Shown: one piece after another, positions 62,275 through 64,000 of the stretch
How positions within the stretch are numbered: the first letter of the stretch is position 1
Layout of the letters: each line of letters begins with the position of its first letter
Assembly (NCBI RefSeq): GCF_010183535.1
Contig: NC_071328.1
Span: forward strand, 6,820,001 to 6,884,000
DNA: 64,000 nucleotides
From: Caenorhabditis remanei
Taxonomy: Eukaryota; Nematoda; Chromadorea; Rhabditida; Rhabditidae
Direction of reading: 5' to 3'
Position numbers and translations under genes: made by a program
The notes under the pieces: generated by a model
Seen by the model: only the letters and a program-made list of their open reading frames with translations
What the model was told of the DNA's origin: nothing
Databases searched by the model: none

Positions 62275-62771
62275 ACGAGTACGGATAACCTCATTCAAAC
62301 ATAATAATTGCATAATTATTACTGCCTTTCTTATCATATATGACGGAACTTTTCATGTCGTTCATTTTGAAGCCCAGCTCAACTTTTTCATGTACACTGT
62401 CACACAAAAGTATCAAATCCCAACATTTCCATGATCTGTTTTATCTCCTTTGTTTGTTTTCCTCCTCTTTCCGGTCTACTTTCCCCATCAGTTTTCATTT
62501 TCAGATATTATTAATCCCAACTTTTCAAGCCCCCACTTGCACACAACGAGGTATACAATTTGATTATGATTTCGTCAAAAGATTACATTCTCTTTAATTT
62601 ATTTTTTATTAATTTTTCCCCATGATTGATGTATTTTTTCCATTTCAAAAACTGTTGCAATAAGTTTCATAAATATTCATGACAATTCAATCGGTTAAGT
62701 GAAATAATACATGAGAGAAAGCTTTGAAGAAATATTGAACAGAAAAATTCTGATATGATCTATTCAGCTAA
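62275..62771. other. Convergent spacer between unc-40 and aprt-1
   Basis: About 500 bases where two genes end tail to tail. It holds both 3' untranslated regions; the sequence is AT-rich with pyrimidine runs on the plus strand. No gene is supported. Confidence 0.45.
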
Positions 62772-63522
62772 TCAAGCACTGTCATATGAGATAAGTGTGG
62801 TCAAGTTGACATCGGGAATTTTTGCACGGCCGTTCAATGGAGCTAATTCGATCAGAACGAATGCTTCACCAACTTTTCCACCGGCTTTCACGACCAAGTT
62901 TGCAGCAGCCTGAAAGAAAGAAAGTTGGAAAAAGTTAATCAACTGTCAATTGTCACTTAATTTTTTTTGTGAATTGCTAACTACACCTGGATAAAACATT
63001 TTCTCTAGTTTTGTGGAAATGTATTTGTTCTACGTTTTATTAGAGAAAAACCAACCCGAAGAGTGCCTCCAGTTGCCAATAAATCATCAATCAGAAAAAC
63101 GACATCTCCTTGTTTGATTGCTCCCTCTTGAATCTCAACAATATCCTCTCCGTATTCTTTTTGATACGATGCTTCGATTGTTGCTCCTGGAAGTTTTCCC
63201 TTCTTTCGAATTGGTACGAATGGAACTCCCAGTTGAATGGCTACTTGCGGCCCGAAAAGGAAACCACGTGCCTCCAAACCGGCAACTGAATCAACGTGTC
63301 CGACAGAATGACGAACATGATCAGCAATCACAACACAGAGTTCATTAACGAGTTGTGGATTTGTGAATAATGGCATTATGTCACTGAAAAACATTGAATC
63401 TAGAAATGATTCATCGCAACGATGACGTACCGGAAGTTGATTCCCTTCTTCGGAAAATCCTTCACCTCCCGGATATGCTTTTCGATTTTCGGACGGATTT
63501 GATCGAAGCGTGGCAGCGTCAT
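62772..63522 (-). CDS. aprt-1: Adenine phosphoribosyltransferase
   Basis: APRT salvages adenine by transferring phosphoribose from PRPP to form AMP in the cytosol. Three exons (63522-63431, 63383-63056, 62909-62772) give 185 residues, typical for the family. Seen in order: IREVKDFPKKGINFRDIMPL, DSVAGLEARGFLFGPQVAIQ (the ARGF motif), FVPIRKKGKLPGAT, and VVFLIDDLLATGGTLRAAAN, which is the PRPP-binding motif with its paired acidic residues. The C-terminus GKVGEAFVLIELAPLNGR is also characteristic. The start gives MTLPRFDQIRPKIEKH, the shortest form consistent with the family; in-frame upstream codons extend further but look like 5' leader. Confidence 0.97.
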
Positions 63523-64000
63523 AATAACACTTGTTGGTTTTAAAACTATAACTTGTAATAATATTGAATTGAAGCAGAAAAAAGTGTATATCTATGTAGA
63601 AAAGAATGAAAGGATATGAAAAATGAGTGATGAAACGGGAAAAGAGAGAAGAAAGAGAGAAGAAGAGCAGAAGTAGGCGGGCAGTTGGATTGCCTCCCGA
63701 TATCAAATTAGGTCCGCTTTCAAGTGACTCCTTTTGGAGAAGACAGCACACCGCCCGTATATAAATAAATGTTTTTCACTTTTTGAGCAAACGCTGAAAA
63801 TCTACACAGAAATTTTGCACATCGCCTTATCAAATAAACAAGAGATGGAAGAGAATAATCGATAATTGATAAGATAAGGTAATAAAAAGTATAGGTTCAA
63901 GAAATGAACTATAGATTGGCCGTTTCGGAGCGAAAGAAGAAAAGAAAAAAGAATATTGAGATCAATCTGTGAAAGAAAAAACGAAACTCCCAAGAGAATA
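63523..64000. promoter_or_regulatory. aprt-1: aprt-1 upstream region
   Basis: The last 478 bases hold the 5' flank of aprt-1. The plus strand has GA-rich runs near 63640-63680 and 63930-63960. No further gene is supported before the edge. Confidence 0.4.

Overview
This is a eukaryotic, AT-rich, intron-dense window that reads as a Caenorhabditis nematode chromosome. The evidence is short introns ending in TTTTCAG, splice-acceptor-like sites a few bases upstream of many start codons (consistent with spliced-leader trans-splicing), a cuticle collagen, and gene sets recognisable from C. elegans chromosome I (tns-1, ubl-5, vha-10, cey-2, a PPIP5K, pamn-1, npp-7, unc-40, aprt-1). I cannot fix the species. 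Nothing viral, bacterial or CRISPR-like is visible.

Layout. 1-7.1 kb: 5' part of tensin (minus, runs off the left edge), with a tRNA-Ile(AAT) on the opposite strand in an intron. 9.2-11.1 kb: ubl-5 and vha-10 (minus). 11.6-18.1 kb: a TRAPPC8 homologue and an F-box-like protein (minus). 18.8-21.3 kb: cold-shock/Y-box protein cey-2 and a secreted cysteine-rich repeat protein (plus). 21.5-24.5 kb: a TRMT10C/MRPP1-like SPOUT protein and a C2H2 zinc-finger protein (minus). 26.1-34.7 kb: inositol pyrophosphate kinase PPIP5K (plus), with an unrelated gene nested antisense in an intron. 34.9-36.1 kb: a PTP-fold pseudophosphatase (plus). 36.7-37.7 kb: a cuticle collagen (plus). 37.9-39.6 kb: a repeat-rich island of hairpins plus a 1.06-kb terminal-inverted-repeat element. 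40.2-43.6 kb: peptidylglycine alpha-amidating enzyme pamn-1 (minus). 43.6-48.8 kb: 5.2 kb without a convincing gene. 48.8-52.8 kb: nucleoporin npp-7/Nup153 (minus). 53.5-62.3 kb: netrin receptor unc-40/DCC (plus). 62.8-63.5 kb: adenine phosphoribosyltransferase aprt-1 (minus).

Most genes are unrelated housekeeping or developmental genes. I stitched exons by hand with GT/AG sites and checked that each complete model stays in frame from ATG to stop. The lengths obtained for UBL-5 (73 aa) and VHA-10 (126 aa) match what I expect of those families. The most interesting observations are the PTP-fold protein lacking its catalytic cysteine, a tensin PTP loop that keeps C-X5-R but lost the WPD aspartate, two in-frame candidate cassette exons (PPIP5K and unc-40), the nested gene, two tRNA-derived-looking intronic sequences, and the repeat island at 37.9-39.6 kb.
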